From Antitrichia curtipendula (lineage: Eukaryota; Streptophyta; Bryopsida; Hypnales; Leucodontaceae), in NCBI GenBank assembly GCA_951230915.1, contig OX579634.1, positions 14,596,725-14,660,724 of the forward strand: a stretch of DNA of 64,000 nucleotides, read 5' to 3'. The position numbers were made by a program, and so were the translations under genes. Shown here one piece after another: positions 1 to 10,116 of this stretch. Numbering within the stretch: position 1 is the stretch's first letter; the number at the start of each line of letters is the position of its first letter. The notes under the pieces are model-generated. The model worked only from the letters and a program-made list of their open reading frames with translations, made no database searches and was not told the DNA's origin.

Positions 1-441
1 TAGGGCAGAGATTATTGAATCTTGATAATTATGTAGATCATCTTTATTGAGGTATAACCTCTTTACACATCGAAGGCACCGCAAATACCTCTGCTGCCTC
101 GAGTCGTTTTCGTTTGAATTTTCTTTTGCTACTGTTCCTGTGTTTATCATAAATCTTCTTGAAGTGATAATGCAGCTTGCTCAAGAGGTTAGATAGTTTA
201 CTCTTGCAGTTGAAGAAATTGATTCTACAACCAAGTGTGTCTACCGTTGGATTTTTTCAATTAGCGAAATCTATGTTGAGAAGAATGTCTCATTGGCTCT
301 CTTGTTCAGTCCAAAGATTTTTGTCGGCTTCATGTAATCCTTCATGCATCTTTGTGGTAGCTTATATGTAATACTAAGTTTATTACTCTGTTGAATTCGA
401 GATCTGTTTTTCATTTACTGATTAAGCGTGAGATAGTGCAG
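1..441. other. 5' flank or early introns/exons of the ABCI11-like gene
   Basis: AT-rich sequence upstream of the first exon I can recognise. The family carries an N-terminal plastid transit peptide, which should be encoded here or beyond the left edge of the window. I found no convincing ATG-initiated transit-peptide exon. Open stretches at 177-371 and 391-441 lack recognisable similarity, and neither begins with ATG. Confidence 0.4.
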
Positions 442-2455
442 GTGCTAGGTGTTAAGTACAGACCGCCGGGTACTGCAGTTAATCTGCTAAACGATGTTTC
501 TCTCTCTCTTCCCGAAAAAAGGTATCATGTCAAACATGTGACAGTTATACCTTGTGTATCTGCTGAAGAATTTCTTGAGGCGTCCTTGCTTTGATTAGAT
601 TTAAGGAACCAGTCATTTAGTTTGCTATTATCTTTTGCATTAATGTAGATCTTGAGTTGCTACAATTTCGGATTTCTTGGTTTGAGTGAAGCCTAGTCGA
701 TGGTCAGGTACTAAGTCTCTTTTACTATTATGGTGATTGTTTTGACCAGTCTTGGACTAGTATACGGTCGCAGTGGCAGCGGGAAAACGACTCTTTTGCA
801 GGCAAGTATTGATTATTTCACCTTTAGCGAGGCTTTCCAGCTATGAAACATGAGATTAATTTCCTTCTTTTCAGCAGGTTTTAGCGGGTTTGGCAACAGC
901 TACGGAAGGCTCAATCTCCCTTGGTAGAGATAGCACACACAAATCTCTTTCTTCAAAAGTAGGAATCGTTTTTCAGTTTCCTGAACGGTGAGTGCAATTC
1001 CTCTGAAAATTTACGATCAATTTACACGATACTTTTATCACTAGTGTTAAAAGTACAACTCTGTGATCTAACTACAACAATACTTCTGTTTGTTTGATAC
1101 TTGACATTTGTCAACTGATTACAATTATTGGGATGATCTCGACATGCTCTTACTGGCAGCTACTTTGTAGCCGACACAGTCTTGGAAGAGCTCACTTTCG
1201 GGTGGCCCAGAAGAATGGAGGATATACTTTTGAGGCAGCAGCTTGCAATGAGGCTACAAGCTGCTGTTTTTGCGGTACTTTGGAAAATCAAAGCTGTCAT
1301 TGTTCTTGGCTGTTGTGTCCTTAGTTTCTCCAAATGATCAAATTTGACGTGGTTCAAGGCAGACATTTTCTTCAGAATTCTAGTTCTTATTGATAGTTCT
1401 ATCTCGAGTAAAACACTAGAATGCTGTTGTATAATGTCCCTTGCCTTGTGAAAGTGACGATGTTTTCCATAGTCCAGCCACAATGAGAGTCACAATTTCT
1501 GGTTTTATAGGTTGGAATGACTGACATCGCTTTTGACACCAATCCGCGAGCTTTGAGTGGAGGATTTAAACGGCGCCTAGCATTAGCTGTGCAACTGGTA
1601 TTTTGCTTTATACAGCCTTCAAATTTGCGCGTTGATAAGCCTCTTAAACTAGTTTTTGCATCCTTTTATGCCGAATCCAAGGGGCTAGAAGTCTATTGAC
1701 TCATGTTTGGTGAGTTTTGTGTACACTATAAGCGCCTTCATCAATTTCCGTCTTTGTGACAGGTTCGAATGCCCGATCTGCTTCTTTTGGATGAACCACT
1801 CGCTGGCCTAGGTCTGCAACCCTGTGACTGACTTCTGGCTTCGCTGCTTTGCACCTGAAGAAAGAGAGACTTGTCTATACGCTTTTCCACATGTGAAAAA
1901 GCGACTTGATTAAAAGACTAAGGATGACTTGGAATCTATGATGGAGCTGTCATCCTTCTACATATTGACGGTTACTGATTGTTCATTCAAGTGGAATGGG
2001 TACATGGATGAGGAATGCTGTTAAAATGTTCAAAAATCATGTATTAATAAATATGCTGATGACGCCTCTTATTTGCTGTTGTGGTCAGATTGGAAAGCTC
2101 GTGCAGACGTGGTGAAGTTACTTTGGGGACTCAAAAAAGAGTGCACCCTTATTGTCGTCAGCCATGACCTCAAGTACATCCCTCGCAGCACCATCTCTAT
2201 ATGAAGATTTTTAGTGTATAGTCTTCTATCAAAATTGATGTTTCATGTTCCTAGAAGATTGATCCTTATTCTTGTGTGATGAGTTAGCTTTATTGCATTT
2301 GTTATGTGTTGTCTTTGTTACTTTAACTGCGTACTCATCCTCTGACGTTGTGTGTGAGTAGAGAGTTGACGCCACTGGTGGACCGTGCTTGGAAGATGGA
2401 AATGGGCGGTGTTCTGAAGGAACAGCCCTGGCCTCCTGCTCTGTCGACTTACTGA
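442..2455 (+). CDS. ABCI11: Plastid ABC transporter ATP-binding protein, ABCI11/NAP14-like (5' end missing)
   Basis: Soluble-type ABC ATPase. Eight exons join in frame: 442-521, 750-801, 878-987, 1160-1274, 1511-1597, 1763-1811, 2089-2173 and 2362-2455, giving 223 residues to a TGA at 2453-2455. Seen in order: RPPGT near the start, Walker A GRSGSGKTT (exon 2), the Q-loop stretch VGIVFQFPER (exon 3), signature LSGGFKRRLALAVQL (exon 5), Walker B LLLLDEPLAGLD across exons 6-7, and the switch histidine in VVSHDLK (exon 7). Every junction keeps phase. The intron after 801 has a GC donor (CAG|GCAAGT). Arabidopsis ABCI11 (NAP14) is a plastid protein linked to iron/metal homeostasis; the same role here is inferred. 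The start of exon 1 is uncertain (442 or somewhat upstream), and the transit peptide exon was not found. No broken codons were seen, so the gene looks functional. Confidence 0.85.
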
Positions 2456-3567
2456 ATCATTTTACAAGTGGTAGCGACAGAACCCTCACTTTCAAGAGAC
2501 GCTCATAATGGTACGTGAAACAAGTTGGCATTTTCCTGCCTTGAACGCACGCGTGGATACTGAAGAAGTGATGCGATGTGGTTACTAGGATGTCACTGCT
2601 TTATGGTAAGGGCGCAACGCCCATTGCGCTGTGACGCCTGAAGCCAACTGAACTAGAGGACCTGAGCTTCATCAATCCTAACGCTTGCGTTGCGCTTGAC
2701 GATCAAATTGCACGGACTGAGCCTTTGTAGGGTCTGGCATTTGTGCGCTTTTCAGACCATCAAAGTTCATGTCAGTTAGTAAAGGCAGAGGTGTCAACTT
2801 CAAAGCTTCAAGGATTGTAGGCAGGTAGGGGGTTCCAGCTTGTATATTTTTGGTGAGAAATATTGGTCAAATGTAAAGGGAACAATAGTCGTAATTTGCG
2901 TGGGCAGATGGTGCTGGCAAGAGCGACGGTGCAATGCATTGTTGATCGAGCTGCAAAATCTTAACTCATTTCAATGGAACATTTGAAAGCATGCCTATTT
3001 CCAATTTGTGCAATTGTGCATTTGAGATGTCCAATTCGGTTTAGAGTAGGAAAATAGAGGCATGTTTCCATTTTCAAGCCCTGACCAGCTCAAATATCCG
3101 CTTACATGCTGCATTTCACAATGCTCCAATTGTGTAGCTACTCCCTCAAAAAGTCTAAAAACATTCATAAGCTATAAACAACTCTTATTCAACAATGTTG
3201 AACCACTTCCCCCAAACCCGGTAGTCTGCTCTCAAAGCGACCATTTAAGCCTACCTAACTCATCATTGACAGTAGTAGATATTTCAAACAACATGTCAAT
3301 CCTTCCTAGATAGGGGTTGCATTTAGAACATGGTTGCTTTTAGAGCACACCGCCTTAATCAGCAGCCACTGTTTACCTTGGTAATCCAGCCCAGTGAAGC
3401 TGCTGATAAAAAAAAGAGCCCCTTCATTGGGGAAAAAAAGTTCCTCCTTATGTATAAACTTGCCCCCCCATTTATGGTTGTAAAGCATGTACCCACTTCT
3501 TTTTTTTTAAATTCTCTCTCCCTCACCTACAGAATAATTGTATGTATATATCCCATAATAGCCATCA
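2456..3567. other. Intergenic, no gene recognised
   Basis: Region between the ends of two convergent genes (ABCI11-like on +, b561/DOMON on -). It should hold both 3' UTRs. Short open frames at 3062-3313 and 3330-3488 have no recognisable similarity and lie in low-complexity AT-rich DNA. Confidence 0.5.
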
Positions 3568-6500
3568 CTATGTATCCCCAACCAGCTGACTGTGTGTGTG
3601 ATGCTTCTTCCGACTCTTCTTTTGAATCCAGTAAAACCAGGTAATGAGCTCCAGCACCCCAGCAAGGACACCAAGGACGAGGAGGACAACAATGTAAACC
3701 CGTTTCCACTTGTTCTCACGGAGGAGGTGGATGCCTTCGAAAATGTTGATGATGGCTAAGATGATCACCGCGTAACCGATGGCATGGTGCACCACATCCC
3801 AGAAAACGCGTCGCTTATGTTCCTTCTTGGGCCTCAGAAGAATAGCACCCAGAATCTGCAATAATCCAACTAAGTTAAAGACAATAAGGCAGGCTGACGG
3901 GGTTCTAAATACATCCTCTATTTAAAAAATGAGTGACATATTTCTTGAAATATCTATTAAAAGGTATGTTCCCACTTGGTGTTAAGAGGTGTTGTTTGGA
4001 ATGTGAATCCGGTCCAAAAGTAGGTATAAATTTGTTCCTAAGACCCTCACTAACAACACCTCTAACACCAAGTGCGAACATCACCTTTACTGTCATTGAT
4101 AAGGTAGGTAGGCTTAAAGGGACAGGTTTATGAACCTCCTACCTTAACAGTGAGACCTGTATTCATGACAAGAAGCATAATTGCAGCTGTAAAAAATCAG
4201 TTGATTTCCTTGAGACACTCCCGAGGCGATGTGAACATTATTTTCACATTGTCATGTCAGAATTTGAAATAAATGACATTATTATGAAGGGAGTTTTGGG
4301 TTAGTACAGTCGAGAACAAAAAAGACTCATAATCATTTACCTGGAAAGTGGCCAAGGCCCAGATTGCAATCCCAAGGTTCCTGTGCTTGTACTTGATGGG
4401 GTGGGCAACTTGCTGGAGCTTCAAGCCTAGAACCCAGCCCGCTGTACCCGCAGCGTATGCAGTGAGTTGGCAGAACACATGCAAGTAAAACCAAGCGGGG
4501 TCAGCAAAATGGAAGGGGCGCAAGTACCGAGCTGCCATTGCTCCAATTGGAAGTAGAATTCCCCACGAAACGGCGTTGAGGATCCCGTGGATCTGTAATA
4601 ACAGCCAACCCAAAACTCAGAAACAAAAAAACAAAAAAACAAAAAAACCCACTTTGATAGAGGCATCTGAATCTGCAAACATCTTAGAAAGTTTTTTCAT
4701 TTTAACAAATGATTATATCCCCACAACTTGGTTATCTTTAGCATTAAGTTACACTGCTCTCCATTGAAGACTCTTGATTAAGCAGGCCTTGAACAAGATG
4801 TAACCATTGAAATTATGTTCGGTAAATGTGATAGTATACCATTGCTGCAGCGACAACATCCCTCAGCCACTCCTGGGCCTGGACATCTTAGCTCTCATAT
4901 AACGAGACTCTACTATCACAATGTTGAGTTCATAGTGGACGCCTAATACATCAATGCTACCACGAAAAAATTGAGTCGAACCTCTCAAGAACATTAATTC
5001 CACCCGCTCATGAATGCAAACAACTCCCATTCCTACAATTTCCATTTCAACTTGGAAGCACATATTTTCAAAAAACTCCCATTTCTTAGCTTAGAAAGGA
5101 CGGAATTAAGGCAACAACATCTAATTGTGAACGATTACTAAAACCAACCCCTCGAAATTATTGTTTAAAATAGCCAACTTCAAATCATGAGAGCCTAAGG
5201 TTTACTTCCAACACATTGATAACTTGTAGTTGACTTGTACATGGTAAAAAAAATGCATGCTGGGAGAATCCAAAATCTCCTTTTGGCTCCCAACAAGATC
5301 CAACAAAAAAATTTGAGTAATTGTAGCAACCACTATTAAATGTTCAATATTTGGTTAACTTCAAGTGCAATTCCTTGATGTTCCAAATACTCTTTATTTT
5401 TCCAATCAAGAAGCAATTAATGTCAATTTTGTTAAAACCAACATAATTCCATGACTTTGACTCTTTCGAAAGCTTGAAACCTAAGTCATGTCGATCTAAA
5501 CCAATCCTAGTTTTTAGAGCTTTGCACGAATGAAAAAATCTTAGACAATCCAATTATGGAAAACATGACATTTTTCAGACAATTTCACAAGCAATTCCTA
5601 ATACTCTCATTTTTCAGATTGGGAAGCAAATAATGTCACTTTCATTTAACCCTTGGAGGATGCTGAGGTGCCAAAAAAGTGATCCAATGGACGATTTTCA
5701 AGTTTATTGTAGAAATGAAAGAATGCACCTATTGATTCATAAATTGGATCATTTTTGACGAAGTACCTTGATGATAGATCTTGTCCTTTCAGGGTTAACC
5801 AACATAATTTGACGATTTTGACACCCTCAACCACATAAAATGCACAGCAGCAGTCCAAGTTTTTATTATTTTTAGAGCTTTGGGCAAATGAATGAATGTC
5901 CGAAGGCTCACATCTTTCAGCCGTTTGTTGGGAACTTGTCCGCCTCCGGTTTGCGCTCCCGAGGTCATGTCCACCACGGCCGTGCTGGCGAGGTTGTCAT
6001 TCACTAGCAGGTGACTGCTGAGCGCGGCCGTCACGGCCACCACGGCGGGGCCTCGGTTCCACACCAAATTCAGCGACGTCGACTGCCCGGGCTGCAACAT
6101 CACCGTGCCGGAGATCGTGACGGTGCCCGCGGCCGTCACGCTGGCGGAGTAGTTGGAGAAGGCGACCGTGACGGGGCCCGGCACCAGGCTCCGTTGAGAG
6201 CTCTTCACCGTCGCAGTCACGTCGTAAGTTCGCACTGTCACGCCTGTGCTGTTCCGAAAGGCGCCCAGCGCTTGGGTGCCCACCATTTGAGGACTAGAGG
6301 GATTGATGCCCCAGGCTACCCACCCGGTCGAGCTGGGCAAGTCCTCTGCTTGGTGGGGGTCAGGGGAAACGAAAAAACAGTTACGTCTCAAGCCGGTTGA
6401 TTGCCAACAATGAGTTTTCAAGCAGTTTGAATGCCAAGGATGAATTTTCAAGGAGTTGGTATGCCAACAATGAATTCTCAAGCAGTTTCAATGCCAACAA

Positions 6501-7302
6501 TGAACTTTCTAAGCAGCTTGAATGCCACAATGAACTATCAAGCGGCTTGAATGCCAAGACGGAGTTTTCAAGAAGTCTGTATCCCAACAATGCATTCTCA
6601 AGCAGTTTGAAAAGGCGATCCTTTAGTTGGAAGAGATTGTTGTGTTAATGTAGGGTGTGATAAAATCAGGGTTTTCAGTAAAATTAGACTTTCAGAAACA
6701 GCATCAGCTAAATGAAGAATTTTCCTGTGGCTACTCTGAACTAGTTAAATTATCTGTGTAGTGGCTTCCCTAAGTATCATGGAAAGGGCTCCATCATGTG
6801 ATAAGAGTGAACACAGGGAGAACTTCCATAAATCAAGGGGACAATTATGATATTCCAGGAAATTCTGCGTCATTGTGCTGTGATTCCTCGAAAATAACGA
6901 AAATAAAATCTAGTACGATGTTTCAGAGGGTAAACTGAATGCCGTGTTCGCGCAACACATATGATGCAAATATGCAATGGAGAAGAAGAGTTGCACGCAA
7001 ATCTAGGGCAAGGCCACCACTGTTCCGACATTACGAAAACGTCATGAAGAACTCTGTAGATCGCAACTTTGACTTAGACGCAGGGATCTGAAAACAGTAC
7101 CTGTGAACGCAAAGTCGATGGAGTTCGTAGACGTGTCGAGAGTCCAAGCCAGGGAGGCATCCAAAGCCGGCAGGAGCTTGCACTCAGTGTAGATCTTCGT
7201 CGTGACCCCATTGCCGCATACGTAGGTAGCCAAAGCTCCTCGTGTGTCGAAGAAGCATTGTAAGATGGCTGTCACAAGAATCCATGTCCATGCCGACGAC
7301 AT
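3568..7302 (-). CDS. Cytochrome b561 and DOMON domain-containing protein
   Basis: Predicted transmembrane ferric/ascorbate-type electron carrier of the plant CYBDOM family. Four exons on the minus strand, 7302-7101, 6348-5912, 4592-4341 and 3855-3568, join in phase to give 392 residues, a normal family length. Exon 1 starts at ATG 7302-7300 with a hydrophobic signal peptide (residues about 1-25), then a Cys-containing DOMON start. Exon 2 holds the rest of the DOMON domain (GWVAWGINP, then LNLVWNRGP) and ends in NKRLKD. Exon 3 begins [11 protein letters not shown] and includes YLHVFCQL and [11 protein letters not shown]; exon 4 has VVHHAIGYA and the last membrane helices. The conserved histidines in IHGILNA, YLHVF, KHRNLG and VVHHA match the positions expected of b561 haem ligands. 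Family knowledge predicts plasma-membrane redox activity with haem b; substrate cannot be told. Introns 1, 2 and 3 carry repeats (see separate entries). Confidence 0.9.
3961..4085. mobile_element. Small inverted-repeat MITE in the last intron of the b561/DOMON gene
   Basis: The ends are near-perfect inverted repeats of about 35 bp: the left reads GGTATGTTCCCACTTGGTGT and the reverse complement of the right reads GGTGATGTTCGCACTTGGTG, both running on into GTTA(A)GAGGTGTTG. Total length is about 125 bp with a short central loop. No clear target duplication, so the superfamily is undetermined. It lies wholly inside the intron 3856-4340. Confidence 0.6.
5646..5798. mobile_element. 153-bp TTAA-flanked miniature element in intron 2 of the b561/DOMON gene
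   Basis: Flanked by TTAA on both sides (5646-5649 and 5795-5798). The inward ends are related inverted repeats, CCCTTGGAGGAT on the left and CCCTGAAAGGAC on the reverse complement of the right. The same TTAA-CCC(C)T...AGGAC end pattern recurs on larger elements elsewhere in this window, so this is probably a short relative. No coding capacity. Confidence 0.5.
6391..6610. repeat. 30-bp minisatellite, seven units, next to the exon 2 acceptor
   Basis: Seven consecutive 30-bp units in exact register from 6391 to 6600 plus 10 bp of an eighth. Consensus begins AGCAGTTTGAATGCCAACAA and continues with TGAATTTTCA; units differ by about 2-7 bases. The period is a multiple of three and the array is open in at least one frame on each strand, so it produces spurious open frames. 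It starts 43 bp upstream (gene sense) of the splice acceptor at 6349. Confidence 0.9.
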
Positions 7303-8586
7303 GGTTACCGTTACAAACTCAACCCTGCTGCTAAAACCTCTCCTTAAACCCTTGTTCCCACGATCTTCACTGAATCGCTCGTGCTACGGAAGAGGCTCCA
7401 TAATTTCCACCCTGCATTTCCAACAGATCCAATAGTGTATTGACACATATGCCAAGAACGATCTGAGTCAGTACGAAGTTGCACCCCAAGTCTCACTCAG
7501 AGTACACCAAAGCGCTCAGAGTGTCTACTAATGCGGAAGCCAAGCTTCCCAACTCACATTCTTTTGTCAGTAATGGAGACACACACGCACTCACGCCGCT
7601 TCTAAATAGTGACCAAAGATCTCTGGACACATGAAATTATAGATTTCCACGGTCACCACATGGCAAATCCTGTCCTAGCACAAAGCTCGATCCAGCAACT
7701 GAAACGTGCAAGCTTCACAAAAACAGATGTGGGGTGCAAATCTATCAGAGAACTCGATCTGTGAAGTGTAACACGCAGCGAGCAGCCGTCGGGCTAGCCC
7801 CACAAACAGTATCAGTAGGCGGTATGGAAATAGTATGCGTCTGAAAATGGAACCTGTTTACAGAATTGACCAGAATCTTCGCTGGGAATGGGAGATGGCC
7901 AAGTGCGCAATTCTTTCCAAACCTGCTCACAAATTTTGTGCATTGAAGGACGTGAATTTGTTGCCTTTGGATGGGATTCATACACACACTCGGAAATTCA
8001 CTGAAAGGCTTCTTCCAGGAGCTCCTGTGGGTCTCGATTTATGAGGCTTTGGTTCGGAAGTGAAGGACGCGAGTCCGTTTCGGTGGTTCCGTTGCTTTCG
8101 GAAGTGGAGTTCAAATTCAAAATTTAGATTGTGGCGTGGCTGGAGCGAGCACCCCACCCAACGGAGGCGGACCAGGAAAACAGCAACACGAATGTTCGGG
8201 GAGAACCCCCGGTGGAATTGGGTAAAAAACTGGTTTGCAATTTGAAAACCCTGGTGAAAACTGATCTATAAAATTACTATGTGGAGTAAAAAATGGAGAA
8301 AAAATCAAACATAGTATTTGAAATGGTTCAATATGGGAATTAAAGGAAAACAGCTAGTAGAATATTTTTTTAAGTATCTTGAACTTTGTCCAAGAAATAT
8401 GTTATTGGATGAGTGATTGGGTCTCTTGAATTTAAACTTTGAAGGTGGAATGAATTTGTAATTTGAAGGTCAAATGTAGAAGACTAGACTAAGGATGCTC
8501 TCTAGACTAGACTAGGCCCAATTTGCCGATGCACATTATAGTTTTGGCTTTGGAACTTGCTTGCAATGGGCTCAATTTGGGTTGTT
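7303..8586. other. Upstream region of the b561/DOMON gene, no other gene recognised
   Basis: Should contain the promoter and 5' UTR of the minus-strand b561/DOMON gene. Base composition is more balanced than the AT-rich DNA to its right up to about 8240. Open frames at 7745-7987 and 7835-8044 have no recognisable domain. A stretch at 8200-8363 matches a second copy at 58420-58618. Confidence 0.4.
8200..8363 (+). repeat. Dispersed repeat, copy 1 (copy 2 at 58420-58618)
   Basis: Aligns by eye with 58420-58618 over about 165 bp: both start GAGAACC(C/G)CC, then GTAGAATTGGG-like sequence, GCAATTTGAAAAC, TGGTGAAAAC and AAAAATCAAAC(A/T)TAGTA. Family unknown; no ends or target duplications defined. 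Confidence 0.55.
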
Positions 8587-9126
8587 TTAAACCCCTTAGC
8601 ACTCAAACGACCATTTTTTTGGTCGCTGCCTGACTTTGGGCAGAATTTTTGGGCAAAAAAAAACTTTTTTTCAATTTTTTTTCTCCAAAAGCTTAGATTG
8701 TCTTTCAATATTTATGTTCAAAACTAAGATCTCTACGGTCAAAAAAAAATTATAAGAGAAACAACACAAAGTGTTTAGGATTGGCTAGTGTTGAAAAATT
8801 TACTATTTCGGAAAAGTGTTGGTGTTCTCATTTCTAGATCTTATGCATTTTTTTCAAAAATCAATAGAAACCGCAATTTGGACCAATCAAAAAAAAATTC
8901 TAATTCTAAAAGTAGAAATTGTATTTAGGGTGAATTTTTGAAGTTGTATCTTCAAAATTCATTTGAAGAGAATCTAAAAATAATTTTATAATTTTGATTG
9001 TACGTATATTTTTTACTTTTCATGCTTCACATTATCTTCTTTGATACAAACTTCAAAAAAATTGTAGAACTTATATTTTATGACACATTTGTATTTTGTC
9101 TGAATCCCTTGGACTTTTAGGGGTGA
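8587..9126. mobile_element. TTAA-type inverted-repeat element (degenerate)
   Basis: Left end TTAA then ACCCCTTAGCACTC at 8587; right end CTTTTAGGGGTGAAG up to about 9126, whose reverse complement TTCACCCCTAAAAG resembles the left end. About 540 bp, no coding frame. The right flanking tetramer is TGAA rather than TTAA, so the boundary is less certain than for the copies at 14221 and 16848. Confidence 0.4.
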
Positions 9127-9176
9127 AGTACTAATCCAAAATTTTGAGCCTTTAGACCTCTACGTATGTATAAATC

Positions 9177-10116
9177 TAAACCCCTAAAAATCAAAGACTA
9201 TGTTTTCTCTGAAAATGCTCCAAAACTGTCATTTCTAGTACAAGTATCAAATTTTGGGAAAAAAAAAACATTTTTGGACACATGTAACCGTAGGTTCACG
9301 TAGTACGCTAGTTTGAGAAGATGTGGAAAAAATTTCAGAAGTTTTCACTATGTGGATTGCAAGATATTAGCATTCGAAGTGGCAAAAATCCTTTTTTTTG
9401 GCCCTGCAAAAAAATTGGCAGCTGCGCTTCACAAGGTCACATTTGTATGAAAAAATGTCCAAAATGGTGGTTACTCTTTGGATTCGTTCTTCAAAGCAAG
9501 TTGTCTACATGCTTAAATTTTTTGAGATCATTTGGAATTGTACAACTTATAGGAAAAAAATAGTAAATAGAAAGTAATAGATAATGATTCAAGATACTAA
9601 ATTGTTAAGAATTTTGTTATGGAATTGAAAAATGCCAATTCCAATGGTTGAAATGTTGTAATAATCAATCTAAATTTTTTGATTTTATTTTTTTCCAAAA
9701 ATATTGAAAATTGATTAAGATAAAGAACTTTAAAGTTTATTTTAGAATAAAAAATTCAAAACTGCCCGCAAACTAGAACTCCTCATAACTTTCATCTCAT
9801 TAATCAAAATAGAACAATTCAAAGCTTTCCACATACATATAAATCTAAAGAACTAATTTCAAATTTTTATTTCTAGAAAAAGTGATCTTTTAAGAATTTT
9901 TTGAGCTGCCCGTTGACTAATGAAAATTACATATCATACAATAGCTTTTTAACCATGTAGGTCAAAAGTAGTGAAAATTGTTGGGGCCTCGAAGCTACTC
10001 CTTGGGCACATGTTATGTGAAAATTCCAAAAAAATAAAAATAAATTTTTTGTTTGTAATGAGCTGCACAAAATTGCTATGTTGCCGAAAAATGGTGTTTG
10101 GTCTTGTAGGGGTTAA
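9177..10116. mobile_element. TTAA-type inverted-repeat element, family member 1
   Basis: Left end CCCCTAAAAATC at 9181 (preceded by TAAA) and right end GTTTGGTCTTGTAGGGG followed by TTAA at 10113-10116. The interior is clearly homologous to 16848-17765: shared landmarks are GACTATGTTTTC near the left end, AAGATGTGGAAAAAATTTCA, GGCAGCTGC, and TACTCCTTGGGCACATGTT near the right end. About 940 bp, non-coding, so non-autonomous. Confidence 0.65.

Noticed and set aside
6391..6610. CRISPR-like array
   Set aside because: Units are contiguous without spacers and the DNA is plant nuclear; this is a minisatellite.
6397..6648. Open frames over the 30-bp minisatellite
   Set aside because: They exist only because the unit is a multiple of three; the region is intronic.
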